Shown: piece by piece, positions 19,076-26,873 of the stretch
Layout of the letters: each line of letters begins with the position of its first letter
Position numbering within the stretch: the stretch's first letter is position 1
Assembly: GCF_001542625.1 (NCBI RefSeq)
Contig: NZ_CP016279.1
Coordinates: 1,798,001-1,862,000 of the forward strand
Length of the DNA: 64,000 bases
Origin: Streptomyces griseochromogenes
Lineage (GTDB): Bacteria; Actinomycetota; Actinomycetes; Streptomycetales; Streptomycetaceae
Reading direction: 5' to 3'
Position numbers and translations under genes: made by a program
The notes under the pieces: model-generated
Told to the model about the DNA's origin: nothing
Seen by the model: only the letters and a program-made list of their open reading frames with translations
Databases searched by the model: none

Positions 19076-20467
19076 GTGAAACTCTCCCGTCCGGCACGCT
19101 TAGGAGCCGTCGCCACCGCGGCGGCTTCCTTCTTCGTCGTCGCCGCCTCCTCCGCCCCCACCCCAGGCGCGGCCGGCATCGGCGATTCCTACTTCCCACA
19201 GCTCGGCAACGGCGGCTTCGACGCCCGCCACTACGACCTGGGCATCGCCTACGACCCGGGCAGCGGCCGCCTGGACGGCCGTACGACCCTCACCGCCCGC
19301 GCCACCCAGCACCTCTCCTCGTTCGACCTGGACTTCCAGCAGCTTCGGATCACGAGGGTCGAAGTGAACGGCAGACGCGCCGGATTCACCCGTCACGGCG
19401 ACGAGGTCACCATCACCCCGCGCGACGCGCTCCGCAAGGGCCGGAACTTCACCGTGACCGTCACCTACGGCGGCATACCGAAGCCCCTCGGCGGACCCAT
19501 CGTGTTCGGCTCCAAGTACGGCTGGATGAAGACCGCCGACGGCGTCTTCGTCGGCTGCGAGCCCAACGCCGCCTCCACCTGGTTCCCCTCCAGCGACCAC
19601 CCCTCCGACAAGGCCACCTACGACATCCGGATCAAGGCGCCCAAGGGCCTGACCGGCGTCTCCAACGGCCGGCTCGTGTCGACGTACGACCGGGGCGGCT
19701 CGACGTACACGCACTGGCGGGAGAGCCGGCCGATGGCCACGTATCTCGCCACCGCCACCATCGGGAAGTTCGACGTGCGCACCGGCCGCACCCCGGGCGG
19801 CATCCCGGTCTACGTCGCCGTCGACCCGGCCCTGAAGAACACCAACAAGGTCGACGTGTACGGCGTCACCGCCGCGGCCACCGACTACTGGTCGAAGGTC
19901 TTCGGGCCGTACCCCTTCGAGGAGACCGGCGCGATCGTCGACGATCTGCCCGAGGCCGGGTTCTCCCTGGAGGTGCAGAGCAAGCCCATCTACTCGGGCG
20001 TGCGCAGCGAGACGACCATCGTGCACGAGCTGGCCCACCAGTGGTTCGGCGACTCGGTGAGCGTGGCCCGCTGGAAGGACATCTGGCTCAACGAGGGCTT
20101 CGCCACCTACGCCCAGTGGCTGTGGGCCGAGCACCAGGGCACCCGCACGGCCCACGACTCGTTCCTCGCCGCGTACAACTCCCAGTCCGCCGACGCGGCC
20201 TTCTGGAAGATCAAGGTGGCCGACCCGCAGCGCGACACGATGTTCGCCGACGCCGTCTACGACCGCGGCGCGATGACGCTCCAGATGCTCCGGGAGCGGA
20301 TCGGCGACCGGGCGTTCTTCAAGCTGCTGCCCACATGGACCCGGCTCCACCGGTACGGCAACGCGGACACGTCCGACTTCATCCGCCTCGCCGAGCGGAT
20401 CAGCGGGCAGCAGCTCGACGACCTCTTCGACACCTGGCTGTTCACCACAGGTAAGCCGAGCCTGTAG
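19076..20467 (+). CDS. Secreted M1-family zinc aminopeptidase with a TTA codon
   Basis: A 463-residue exported metallopeptidase. The signal peptide begins VKLSRPARLGAV and ends around APTPGAAG. An N-terminal beta domain (HYDLGIAYDP) precedes the thermolysin-like catalytic domain, with zinc site HELAH (His317, Glu318, His321), third ligand Glu340 in WLNEGFA, and the DRGAMTLQ segment. It is about half the length of PepN, as is usual for secreted Streptomyces versions. GTG 19076 has GAAGGGA upstream; an ATG at 19046 is possible. The ninth codon is TTA (19100-19102), the rare leucine codon read by bldA tRNA, so translation may depend on development. It may produce or degrade peptides handled by the importer upstream. 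Confidence 0.92.
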   Translation: MKLSRPARLGAVATAAASFFVVAASSAPTPGAAGIGDSYFPQLGNGGFDARHYDLGIAYDPGSGRLDGRTTLTARATQHLSSFDLDFQQLRITRVEVNGRRAGFTRHGDEVTITPRDALRKGRNFTVTVTYGGIPKPLGGPIVFGSKYGWMKTADGVFVGCEPNAASTWFPSSDHPSDKATYDIRIKAPKGLTGVSNGRLVSTYDRGGSTYTHWRESRPMATYLATATIGKFDVRTGRTPGGIPVYVAVDPALKNTNKVDVYGVTAAATDYWSKVFGPYPFEETGAIVDDLPEAGFSLEVQSKPIYSGVRSETTIVHELAHQWFGDSVSVARWKDIWLNEGFATYAQWLWAEHQGTRTAHDSFLAAYNSQSADAAFWKIKVADPQRDTMFADAVYDRGAMTLQMLRERIGDRAFFKLLPTWTRLHRYGNADTSDFIRLAERISGQQLDDLFDTWLFTTGKPSL

Positions 20468-20514
20468 GCCTGGCTTTGTAAGGTTCACACCCCTTGACAG
20501 GTGAGAATGTCAGG

Positions 20515-21174
20515 GTGCAGCTCCAGCAACTCTTCAGTCCCTCTGTCCAGCACACGCTCGATGTCATCGGCATCTTCGTGTTCGCGATCTCCGGCGCCCT
20601 GCTGGCCGTCCGGAAGAACTTCGACGTGTTCGGCATGGCCGTGCTCGCCGAGGTCACCGCGCTGGGCGGAGGGCTGTTCCGCGACGTGGTCATCGGGGCC
20701 GTACCCCCGGCGGCCTTCACCGACCTCGGGTACTTCCTCACCCCGCTGATCGCCACGCTCGTCGTCTTCTTCCTGCATCCGCACGTGGAACGCATCCAGG
20801 CGGCGGTCCTCGTCTTCGACGCGGCGGGCCTCGGTCTGTTCTGCGTCACCGGGACGACGAAGGCGTACTCCTACGGCCTCAACCTGACCGCCTCCGCGAC
20901 CCTGGGCCTCGCCACCGCGGTCGGCGGTGGCGTGCTCAGGGACGTGCTCGCCAACGAGGTCCCCTCGCTGCTGCGCTGGGACCGAGACCTGTACGCGGTC
21001 CCGGCGATCGTCGGCGCCACCATGGTGGTGCTGTGCATCCGGTACGACGCGCTGACCCCGTTCACCAGCGGTCTCGCGGTCGTCACCGCTTTTGTCCTGC
21101 GCCTGCTGGCGATGAGGTTCCACTGGCGAGCGCCGCGTGCTTGGAACCGCCGGTCGACGGTGTCCGAGGAGTAG
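20515..21174 (+). CDS. Trimeric intracellular cation channel (TRIC/UPF0126) family membrane protein
   Basis: A 219-residue, seven-helix membrane protein made of two repeats of a TRIC-type unit: FVFAISGALLAVRKNFDVFG then GGGLFRDVVIGAVPPAA, and FCVTGTTKAY then VGGGVLRDVLANEVPS. The paired GG-G-x-x-RDV motifs line the pore in known prokaryotic TRIC potassium channels. Start GTG 20515 is preferred, with AGGTGA at 20499-20504; a TTG at 20494 is an alternative. The 3' end overlaps the convergent esterase gene by 92 bp. Confidence 0.85.
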   Translation: MQLQQLFSPSVQHTLDVIGIFVFAISGALLAVRKNFDVFGMAVLAEVTALGGGLFRDVVIGAVPPAAFTDLGYFLTPLIATLVVFFLHPHVERIQAAVLVFDAAGLGLFCVTGTTKAYSYGLNLTASATLGLATAVGGGVLRDVLANEVPSLLRWDRDLYAVPAIVGATMVVLCIRYDALTPFTSGLAVVTAFVLRLLAMRFHWRAPRAWNRRSTVSEE

Positions 21175-22363
21175 ACCCGGGGGTTCCCGCGGTCCCGGCG
21201 GAACCCGCGGCCCCGGTCAGCGACCGGTCCTGGCCCTTGGCGTGGTTCTGGCCCATCTGCAGCGTCAGCCACCGGAAGACCGTGTCGACCTGGGGCTTCC
21301 ACAGCGTCATGTTGTGCCCGCCCGCGCTGCGCGGCAGGAACTGCACGTGCACGGTCGTCGGCGCCTTGGCGATGGACTCCATGGCCACGCCCGCCTGGTA
21401 GCCGTCGCCGGACTCACCGGAGAAGTACAGCGCGATCCGCGGCGGCGTGGCCGACTTCTTGAGAATCAGGTAAGGGTTGTTCGCGGCGCGCAGGGCGGGG
21501 TTCTGGGCGGCCAGGGAGTTGCGCTCGCCGATCGGGTCGTTGTAGCCGGACATGCTCACCGCGGCCCGGTAGCGGTCCGGGTGCGCCACGGCCAACTTGA
21601 CCGCGCAGTGCGCGCCGGCCGAGTAGCCGCCCACCGCCCAGCCCTGCGGCGCCGGAAGGGCCCGGAAGTTGTCCATGACCATCTTCGGCACATCGATGCT
21701 GAGCCAGGTGTCGGCGTTGACCTGGCCGGGGATGTTGGCGCAGCCGGTGTCGACGCCGGCCAGCAGGTTGGTGCGCGGGGCGACCAGTATGAAGGGGGCC
21801 ACCTGGCCGCTCTGCATCAGCGGCAGCAGCTGCTCGTGCGCCTTCATCGTGCCGAACCAGGCCTTGGCCGAGCCGGGGTAGCCCGGCAGCAGCTCCACGA
21901 CCGGGAACTTCTTGTGACGGTAGGCCGGGTCGTTGTACTGCGGCGGCAGCCAGACGTAGACCTCGGCGTTCACGCCCGACACCCGGCCCTTGAGCTGGGT
22001 CTCCTGCACCCCGCCGGCCGCGTGCATCCCGGGCCCGTCGGCCTGCTTGAAGTCCTGCTTGACCTTGGGCAGCTTCTTGAACGCTATGCCGCCGGTGCCG
22101 TCCCGGCCCAGGTCGGCGGCCTGCTGGACGTGATTGCCGGTGCCGAGCAGGTCGGCCCAGTTGTCGTACAGGTTGTTCTGGTTGTTGACCAGTACGAAGA
22201 CCAGCGTGACGGCCGTGCCCTGGGCGAACAGCAGCATCAGCACGCGGGCCGCGGTACGCAGGGCTTTGGGCCCCCGCATCCTCGACCAGAGGACGAGCGG
22301 CAGTATCAGGGCCACCATGGAGAGCACGATGGTCGTGTAGAGGAACGGAGTCCCGGTGAGGCT
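21083..22363 (-). CDS. Membrane-anchored esterase-D/antigen-85-like alpha/beta hydrolase
   Basis: About 426 residues. Two N-terminal TM helices (FLYTTIVLSMVALILPLVLW; VLMLLFAQGTAVTLVFVLV) are followed by an extracellular esterase domain: YVWLPPQYND, VVELLPGYPGS, nucleophile elbow GGYSAGAHCA, an acidic residue in ALYFSGESGDG and a histidine in RSAGGHNMTLWK. The last about 60 residues are Gly/Ser/Thr/Pro-rich and probably disordered. Start 22363 (MSLTGTP) is favoured because it begins just before the first TM helix; ATG 22417 is the alternative. The substrate is unknown. Confidence 0.83.
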   Translation of the reverse strand, partial: SLTGTPFLYTTIVLSMVALILPLVLWSRMRGPKALRTAARVLMLLFAQGTAVTLVFVLVNNQNNLYDNWADLLGTGNHVQQAADLGRDGTGGIAFKKLPKVKQDFKQADGPGMHAAGGVQETQLKGRVSGVNAEVYVWLPPQYNDPAYRHKKFPVVELLPGYPGSAKAWFGTMKAHEQLLPLMQSGQVAPFILVAPRTNLLAGVDTGCANIPGQVNADTWLSIDVPKMVMDNFRALPAPQGWAVGGYSAGAHCAVKLAVAHPDRYRAAVSMSGYNDPIGERNSLAAQNPALRAANNPYLILKKSATPPRIALYFSGESGDGYQAGVAMESIAKAPTTVHVQFLPRSAGGHNMTLWKPQVDTVFRWLTLQMGQNHAKGQDRSLTGAAGSAGTAGTPGSTPRTPSTGGSKHAALASGTSSPAGAGQKR

Positions 22364-22454
22364 CATGTCCCCATAGAGGGAAATCAGGGGCTCGGGGTTG
22401 TGGACGTGTCCGGACACTTACCGAGAAATTGCCGGAACCTCACCCTGTAGAGGG

Positions 22455-22530
22455 GATCCGGCCGCAACTCGGCGGGGATCCGAACCCTCCCGAGGTGATC
22501 CTGCCGCAACTCGTCATCCGACCGCAACAT
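22455..22530. repeat. Three short direct repeats (ATCCxGxCCGCAAC) in a promoter region
   Basis: GATCCGGCCGCAACTC (22455-22470), GATCCTGCCGCAACTC (22497-22512) and ATCCGACCGCAACAT (about 22516-22530) repeat the core CCGCAAC in one orientation between the divergent esterase and thioesterase genes. They look like repeated regulator half-sites. The regulator is unknown. Confidence 0.5.
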
Positions 22531-22572
22531 ACAAAGCTACCGCTTAGTAATTTCCTGTTGTACCGTTCGCTC

Positions 22573-23469
22573 ATGCCAGAAGCAGCTTCCGCACCCTCTC
22601 CCACTCTCGGCTTCGCTCGAGCGGGGGGACCCGCATCGCGGGCCGTGATCGGCGACAGCGAGTTCGACCGCGACACGGCGGTCACCCGCCGCGAGCCCGG
22701 TGTCTACGACATCGACCTCTCGGCCGGCTGGACCATCTTCGACGCCGTCAACGGCGGCTTCCTGCTGGCCGTCCTCGGCCGGGCCCTCGCGGACGCCCTT
22801 CCGCACCCGGACCCGTTCACCGTCTCCGCGTACTACCTGACCGCGTCGAGGCCCGGTCCGGCGGTCGTCCGCACCCAGACGGTCCGCACCGGCCGCACCC
22901 TCTCCACCGGCCAGGCCTCGCTCTTCCAGTACGACGACGAGGGCAACGAGGTCGAACGCATCCGCGTCCTCGCCTCCTACGGCGACCTCTCCGACCTTTC
23001 CGAGGACGTCCGTACGACGGCGACGCCTCCCGCGATCCCGCCGCTGGAGCAGTGCTTCGGCGCCGACGACGCACCCGAGCCGTTGCCGGGCGGCTCGGCC
23101 ATCGCCGAGCGGCTGATGCTGAAGCTGGACCCGGCCACCCTCGGCTGGGCGGTCGGCGCCCCCTCCGGCAGGGGCGAGATGCGCGCCTGGTTCGGGCTCG
23201 CCGACGGCCGCGACGCCGACCCGCTCTCGCTCCTGCTCGCGGTGGACGCCCTGCCGCCCACCGCCTTCGAGATCGGCATCGAGGGCTGGGTGCCCACGGT
23301 CGAGCTGACCGTCCACGTCCGCCGGCGCCCGGCCCCCGGCCCGCTGCGGGTGTCGATCACCACGCGCAACCTGGCCGGAGGCTTCCTGGAGGAGGACGCC
23401 GAGGTCTGGGACAGCGAAGACCGGCTGGTCGCCCAGTCCCGTCAGCTCGCCCGGGTCAGCCGCGGCTGA
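22573..23469 (+). CDS. Acyl-CoA thioesterase, TesB-like double hotdog
   Basis: A 298-residue thioesterase. The first hotdog has FDAVNGGFLLAVLGRALADA and TVSAYYLTASRPGPA; the second has MRAWFGLADGRDADPLSLLLAVDALPPTAFE and VELTVHVRRRP, with a C-terminal ARVSRG tail. The start ATG 22573 is supported by a TACCGT -10-like box ending 6 bases upstream, which implies a leaderless mRNA. Residues about 7-22 (SPTLGFARAGGPAS) are encoded by a dispersed Streptomyces repeat inserted in frame, so the N-terminus is not ancestral. The acyl substrate is unknown. Confidence 0.85.
   Translation: MPEAASAPSPTLGFARAGGPASRAVIGDSEFDRDTAVTRREPGVYDIDLSAGWTIFDAVNGGFLLAVLGRALADALPHPDPFTVSAYYLTASRPGPAVVRTQTVRTGRTLSTGQASLFQYDDEGNEVERIRVLASYGDLSDLSEDVRTTATPPAIPPLEQCFGADDAPEPLPGGSAIAERLMLKLDPATLGWAVGAPSGRGEMRAWFGLADGRDADPLSLLLAVDALPPTAFEIGIEGWVPTVELTVHVRRRPAPGPLRVSITTRNLAGGFLEEDAEVWDSEDRLVAQSRQLARVSRG
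22590..22639 (+). repeat. Dispersed palindromic repeat inside the thioesterase 5' coding region
   Basis: CTCCCACTCTCGGCTTCGCTCGAGCGGGG-type sequence ending GGACCCGCATCGC. The same element, reverse complemented, occurs at 27247-27295 with about 9 of 10 positions equal. From memory it is one of the common REP-like repeats of Streptomyces. Here it is translated. Confidence 0.8.
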
Positions 23470-23494
23470 GCGACGCGCGCCCCGTCCGGGCCGC

Positions 23495-23625
23495 CTACCG
23501 CTCGTGGACCCCGGCCCCCTCGGGCGCCTCCCGGCGGGCGCCGTAGAAGGCCTCCGCATCACGGGGACGGAAGTCCGGCAGTGCCTGGCGGGCGGTGACG
23601 AGGGCGGACTCGGGCGTGCGGCTGC
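23495..23625 (-). pseudogene. Truncated duplicate of the 3' end of the adjacent DinB-like gene
   Basis: Minus-strand translation (ALVTARQALPDFRPRDAEAF, then YGARREAPEGAGVHER and a stop) repeats, with changes, the intact neighbour's ALATARQVLPDSLPRDAGTPF and ARRRAPEGADVHE. No start or N-terminal part exists. It lies directly downstream of the intact gene, so it is the leftover of a tandem copy. The last Leu-Ala-Ala-Trp helix is lost to a stop. Confidence 0.7.
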
Positions 23626-23664
23626 CGCCGCGTCGCCGGGCCCGCCCCAGGTCTTCGGCCGGGG

Positions 23665-24264
23665 TCACGTCCGGATGAGGGGGGTGCGGCCCAGCCAGGC
23701 GGCCAGCTGCTCGTGGACGTCCGCTCCTTCGGGTGCCCGGCGGCGGGCGGCGAAGGGGGTGCCGGCGTCGCGGGGGAGGGAGTCGGGGAGCACCTGGCGG
23801 GCGGTGGCGAGGGCGAACTCGGCTGCTTCCGGGTCGAGTTCGAGGGGGTGGCCGAGGGCCTCGGCGAGGTCCCAGGTGTGCGTCACGAGTTCCATGACAT
23901 AGCCCGAGAGTGCCGCGTGGCCGGGAGCTTCGCCCCAGGGCACGCGCACCGGGCTCGTCATCCGCTCGTCGGGCTCCCAGGCCTTGAGGACCCGCAGGCG
24001 CACCTCCTCGTAGGCGGCCGCCCAGCCGTCGTCCCGGACTCCCTCGGCGAAGGGATGCACCGCGAGCCCGTCGCCGCCCTCGCCGACCACGGCGATCCGC
24101 AGGGTGCCGCCGACGATGTGGCTCAGCAGGGTCCGTACGTCGAACTCGGCACAGGGCGTCGGGCCGTCGAGCTGCTCGGGACGCACCGTCCCGATGAGCT
24201 CGGCCGCCTGCTCGGTGGCGCGTGCGTAGACGGGGCGCGGGTCGGTGAATCCGGTGGTGGTCAT
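23665..24264 (-). CDS. DinB-like metal-binding protein (TIGR03086 / maleylpyruvate isomerase N-terminal fold)
   Basis: A 199-residue four-helix DinB_2-type protein. It has TPCAEFDVRTLLSHIVGG near residues 36-53 with the first metal His, ELVTHTWDLAEALG with the second His, and a C-terminal helix (QLAAWLGRTP). Proteins of this group use mycothiol or similar thiols, or simply bind a metal; the activity here is unknown. ATG has GGAGAGG upstream. It is divergent from a WYL-domain regulator with a shared 104-bp promoter, the usual arrangement when the regulator controls this gene. Confidence 0.83.
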   Translation of the reverse strand: MTTTGFTDPRPVYARATEQAAELIGTVRPEQLDGPTPCAEFDVRTLLSHIVGGTLRIAVVGEGGDGLAVHPFAEGVRDDGWAAAYEEVRLRVLKAWEPDERMTSPVRVPWGEAPGHAALSGYVMELVTHTWDLAEALGHPLELDPEAAEFALATARQVLPDSLPRDAGTPFAARRRAPEGADVHEQLAAWLGRTPLIRT

Positions 24265-24313
24265 GGTGTGCCTCTCCGTTGGTCGGTACGGAGCGGATCA
24301 TGCGCGGATAACC

Positions 24314-24328
24314 TGACAGAATCCGTCA
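24314..24328. promoter_or_regulatory. TGAC-N7-GTCA operator candidate
   Basis: Palindrome TGACAGAATCCGTCA midway between the divergent DinB-like gene and the WYL regulator. Its position suits control of both by the WYL protein. Confidence 0.55.
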
Positions 24329-24368
24329 ACATTTGCGACCGGATCCGCCGCGGCGGGATTCTGGGGGC

Positions 24369-25349
24369 GTGAAGTCCGACCGGCTGCTGTCGATCCTGCT
24401 GCTTCTGCAGACCCGGGGCCGTGTGCCCGCGCACGAACTCGCCGACCGGCTGGAGGTGTCGGTCCGCACCATCTACCGGGACATCGAGGCGCTGTCGGCC
24501 TCCGGCGTCCCCGTGTACGCCGAGCGCGGGCGGCGCGGCGGCATCGAACTCCTCGCCGGATTCCGTACGGACGTCACCGGCCTGACCGCCGACGAGTCCC
24601 GTGCCCTGTTCATCCTCGCGGCCCAGGGCGCGCACGCCGCCCTCGGTCTGGACGCGGCGCTCGGCTCGGCCCTGCGTAAGGTGATGGCGGCCCTGCCCGC
24701 CCCGCACCGGCCCGCCGCCGAGGTCACCAGCCGGCGCATCCTGGTCGACGCCACCCGCTGGCGCGGCGGCCCGCACCAGAGGGTCGACCTTGAGGTGCTC
24801 CAGGACGCGGTGTTCTGTGACCGGCGGCTGCGGCTGCACTACCGGCACAGCGGGGAGCGGGAGCCCAGGACGTACACCGTGGATCCCTACGGCCTGGTCG
24901 CCAAGGCCGGGGTCTGGTACCTGGTCGCCGACCGGCGCGGCGCGCCCCGGCTCTTCCGGGCCGACCGGGTGCGCTCGGCCCGCCTGCTGGACGAACCGGT
25001 GCGGCGCCGGACCGGTGTGGAACTCGCCGACGTCTGGGAGGTGCTGCGCCGCCAGGTGGAGGAGCGGCCGGAGGACGGGATCGAGGTCACGGTACGGGTG
25101 AGGCGCGAGCGTCTCGACATGTTCCAGCGCATAGCCGCCCCGATGCTGACCGAGCCGCCGGACGACGACGGCGAGAGCGACTGGGTCACCGCCCGGCTGT
25201 CGTACCCGGCCCTGGTCGCGGTGCGTCAACTGCTGGCGTTCGCCGACCAGGTGGAGGTCCTCGACCCGCCCGAGGCCCGCGCGGAACTCGTCCGGGCGGC
25301 GCGTTCCGTCACGGCCTTGTACCAGGCGAAGGACCGCGAGCACGACTGA
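24369..25349 (+). CDS. YafY-type transcriptional regulator (HTH-11 + WYL domain)
   Basis: A 326-residue regulator. The N-terminal winged helix (residues about 1-60) reads LLSILLLLQTRGRVPAHELA, then LEVSVRTIYRDIEAL and AERGRRGGI. A WYL sensor domain follows (LRLHYRHSGE; YTVDPYGLVAKAGVWYLVADR; PRLFRADRV) and then the WCX C-terminal extension. Start GTG 24369 begins exactly with the HTH; the frame is open 36 bases further upstream, but that overlaps the operator. It probably represses itself and the divergent DinB-like gene. The ligand is unknown. Confidence 0.9.
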   Translation: MKSDRLLSILLLLQTRGRVPAHELADRLEVSVRTIYRDIEALSASGVPVYAERGRRGGIELLAGFRTDVTGLTADESRALFILAAQGAHAALGLDAALGSALRKVMAALPAPHRPAAEVTSRRILVDATRWRGGPHQRVDLEVLQDAVFCDRRLRLHYRHSGEREPRTYTVDPYGLVAKAGVWYLVADRRGAPRLFRADRVRSARLLDEPVRRRTGVELADVWEVLRRQVEERPEDGIEVTVRVRRERLDMFQRIAAPMLTEPPDDDGESDWVTARLSYPALVAVRQLLAFADQVEVLDPPEARAELVRAARSVTALYQAKDREHD

Positions 25350-25490
25350 AGTCCCACGTCGGCGGCGGTACTTGGGGCGTGCTTTACCCGATTGACAGGC
25401 GACGGACAGGGCGGGCCCAAGAACGCCCTGGCCGCCGTTGGTTGAGTGGCTCGCCTCAGGAACCCCTCATCTTTCGCGGAGCTGTCTCTC

Positions 25491-25862
25491 ATGAAGCGTG
25501 TACGTCTCCTCCCCGCCGTCGCCCTGCTGGCGCTCTCCCCGCTGCTGCTGACCGCGTGCGGCTCGGGCGACTCGTCCTCCTCGGGCGGCGGCACCTCCGG
25601 ACAGCGGCAGGGCTGCCGGGCCCCGTCCGGCATGCCGACGGGCGGCGCGGGCCGGCGCCGGCCCGGTGGGTCGCCCTCCGGCGCCCCCTCGGGAGCCTCC
25701 ACGGTCAAGCCGTCGGGCCGCCCGAGCGGTGCGCCTTCGGGCATGCCGACCGGCGCGCCGGGTGGGGGTCAGGGCGGTCCCGGGGGCGGTCAGGGCGGCT
25801 GTGGTGGTCCGGGCGGCGGCCGGGCGGCGGGGCAGAGCGGGGGCCGGGATCGGCAGGGCTGA
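25491..25862 (+). CDS. Small Gly/Pro/Ser-rich lipoprotein
   Basis: A 123-residue lipoprotein. The signal peptide (MKRVRLLPAVALLALSPLLL) ends at lipobox LTAC. After a Ser-rich linker the mature part is low-complexity with SGMPTG, SGAPSGA and GGGQGG repeats and two lone Cys. ATG 25491 has GGAG upstream. Repetitive and fast-evolving, it is probably a surface-exposed, unfolded protein. I do not recognise a family. The first in-frame ATG/GTG upstream would destroy the signal peptide. Confidence 0.7.
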   Translation: MKRVRLLPAVALLALSPLLLTACGSGDSSSSGGGTSGQRQGCRAPSGMPTGGAGRRRPGGSPSGAPSGASTVKPSGRPSGAPSGMPTGAPGGGQGGPGGGQGGCGGPGGGRAAGQSGGRDRQG

Positions 25863-25895
25863 CCGGAAGGGAGTGTCGGGAGGGGCGGGAGCGGC

Positions 25896-26525
25896 TCAGT
25901 CCAGCCAGTGCCGCCGGCCGATGGTGATGAGCCGCATCTGCCGGGTGGCCAGCTGGGTGACCCGCTCCCGCTCGTCCTGCGGGGCCTCCAGCGCCTCCAG
26001 GAAGAGGGAGGCGGTGATGAGCATCTGGTCGACGTAGAGGTGCGCGAGCATCAGCAGGTCGTCGTCGTTCCAGCCGTAGGCCTGCGGGTCCTTGGCCAGC
26101 TCGGCCTTCACCTCCTCGGCGAAGCGGGCCAGTTGGTCCCGGATGGCCTCCCGCACCGGCTGGACCCCGCCGTGGCGCTCACGGGCGATGAAGCGGATGT
26201 GGGCGGGGTGGGCGTCCACATGGCGGGCGATCAACTCGATGGCGCGTGTGATGCGTTCCTCGCTGCCGCCCGCCGTGCCCACCGTCGTGCGCACCATCGG
26301 GTGCAGGCTGCCCAGTGCCTCGTCGACCAGGGCCACGCCGAGGTCGGCGGTGGAGCGGAAGTGCCGGTAGAAGGCGGTCGGAGCGACCCCGACGGCACGG
26401 GTGACCTCGCGCAGACCCAGGCTGCTCAGACTCTGCTCCTCCAGCAGTGCGAGCGCCGCGTCCAGGAACGCCTGCCGGGTCTTCTGCTTCTGGGCCTGCC
26501 GGATACCGAGGGGGATGTGACTCAT
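25896..26525 (-). CDS. TetR-family transcriptional regulator
   Basis: A 209-residue repressor. The N-terminal HTH is KTRQAFLDAALALLEEQ, then LGLREVTRAVGVAPTAFYRHF. The C-terminal ligand domain includes RFIARERHGGVQPVREAI, which resembles the fatty-acid/FabR-like branch. It is divergent from two tiny membrane-protein genes. The gap holds a perfect GTGAACA/TGTTCAC palindrome and a repeated ACAACTGTTC, so it probably represses both itself and the small genes. The inducer is unknown. Confidence 0.9.
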   Translation of the reverse strand: MSHIPLGIRQAQKQKTRQAFLDAALALLEEQSLSSLGLREVTRAVGVAPTAFYRHFRSTADLGVALVDEALGSLHPMVRTTVGTAGGSEERITRAIELIARHVDAHPAHIRFIARERHGGVQPVREAIRDQLARFAEEVKAELAKDPQAYGWNDDDLLMLAHLYVDQMLITASLFLEALEAPQDERERVTQLATRQMRLITIGRRHWLD

Positions 26526-26589
26526 GTCATCCAGTTAACAACTGTTCTCTGGAATTTTAAAGCCGCGGGAGGCGCTAGACTCAAAGTCA

Positions 26590-26617
26590 GTGAACAAGTG
26601 TTACTACAACTGTTCAC
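26590..26617. promoter_or_regulatory. TetR operator candidate (GTGAACA-N14-TGTTCAC)
   Basis: Perfect 7-bp arms at 26590-26596 and 26611-26617. The right half contains ACAACTGTTC, which recurs at 26538-26547 next to the regulator's start. Two copies in one divergent promoter fit autoregulation. Confidence 0.65.
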
Positions 26618-26672
26618 CGAAGCTTCACGAGAGGCTTTCACATCAGGCATCCCGGAGGGGGGATCTGAACCC

Positions 26673-26840
26673 ATGGTTTTCCTCGTCGCCGCACTCATGC
26701 TGCTCGGTGTCGTGCTGGGCACCGTGGCCCACGCGCCGCTGGGCGTCACCGCCACCGTGGCCGCCGTCATCGCCGTCTGGCTCGGCATCTTCGCGATTCG
26801 CGAGCGTCAGGGCCGCCGTCGCCGCACTTCGGCCAACTGA
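26673..26840 (+). CDS. Tiny membrane protein (55 aa)
   Basis: Start ATG 26673 with GGAGGGGGG upstream. One or two hydrophobic helices (VFLVAALMLLGVVLGTVAH; VTATVAAVIAVWLGIFAI) are followed by a basic cytoplasmic tail ERQGRRRRTSAN. It is the first gene of a two-gene unit under the divergent TetR. No family recognised. Confidence 0.7.
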   Translation: MVFLVAALMLLGVVLGTVAHAPLGVTATVAAVIAVWLGIFAIRERQGRRRRTSAN

Positions 26841-26873
26841 CCGTCCGTATCGACTTTCCAGGAGCTGAGCACC

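Noticed and set aside
20494..20515. TTGACA before the TRIC-like gene as a -35 box
   Set aside because: No -10 lies at the right distance before the gene start. It is more likely part of the 5' leader with the AGGTGA ribosome site.
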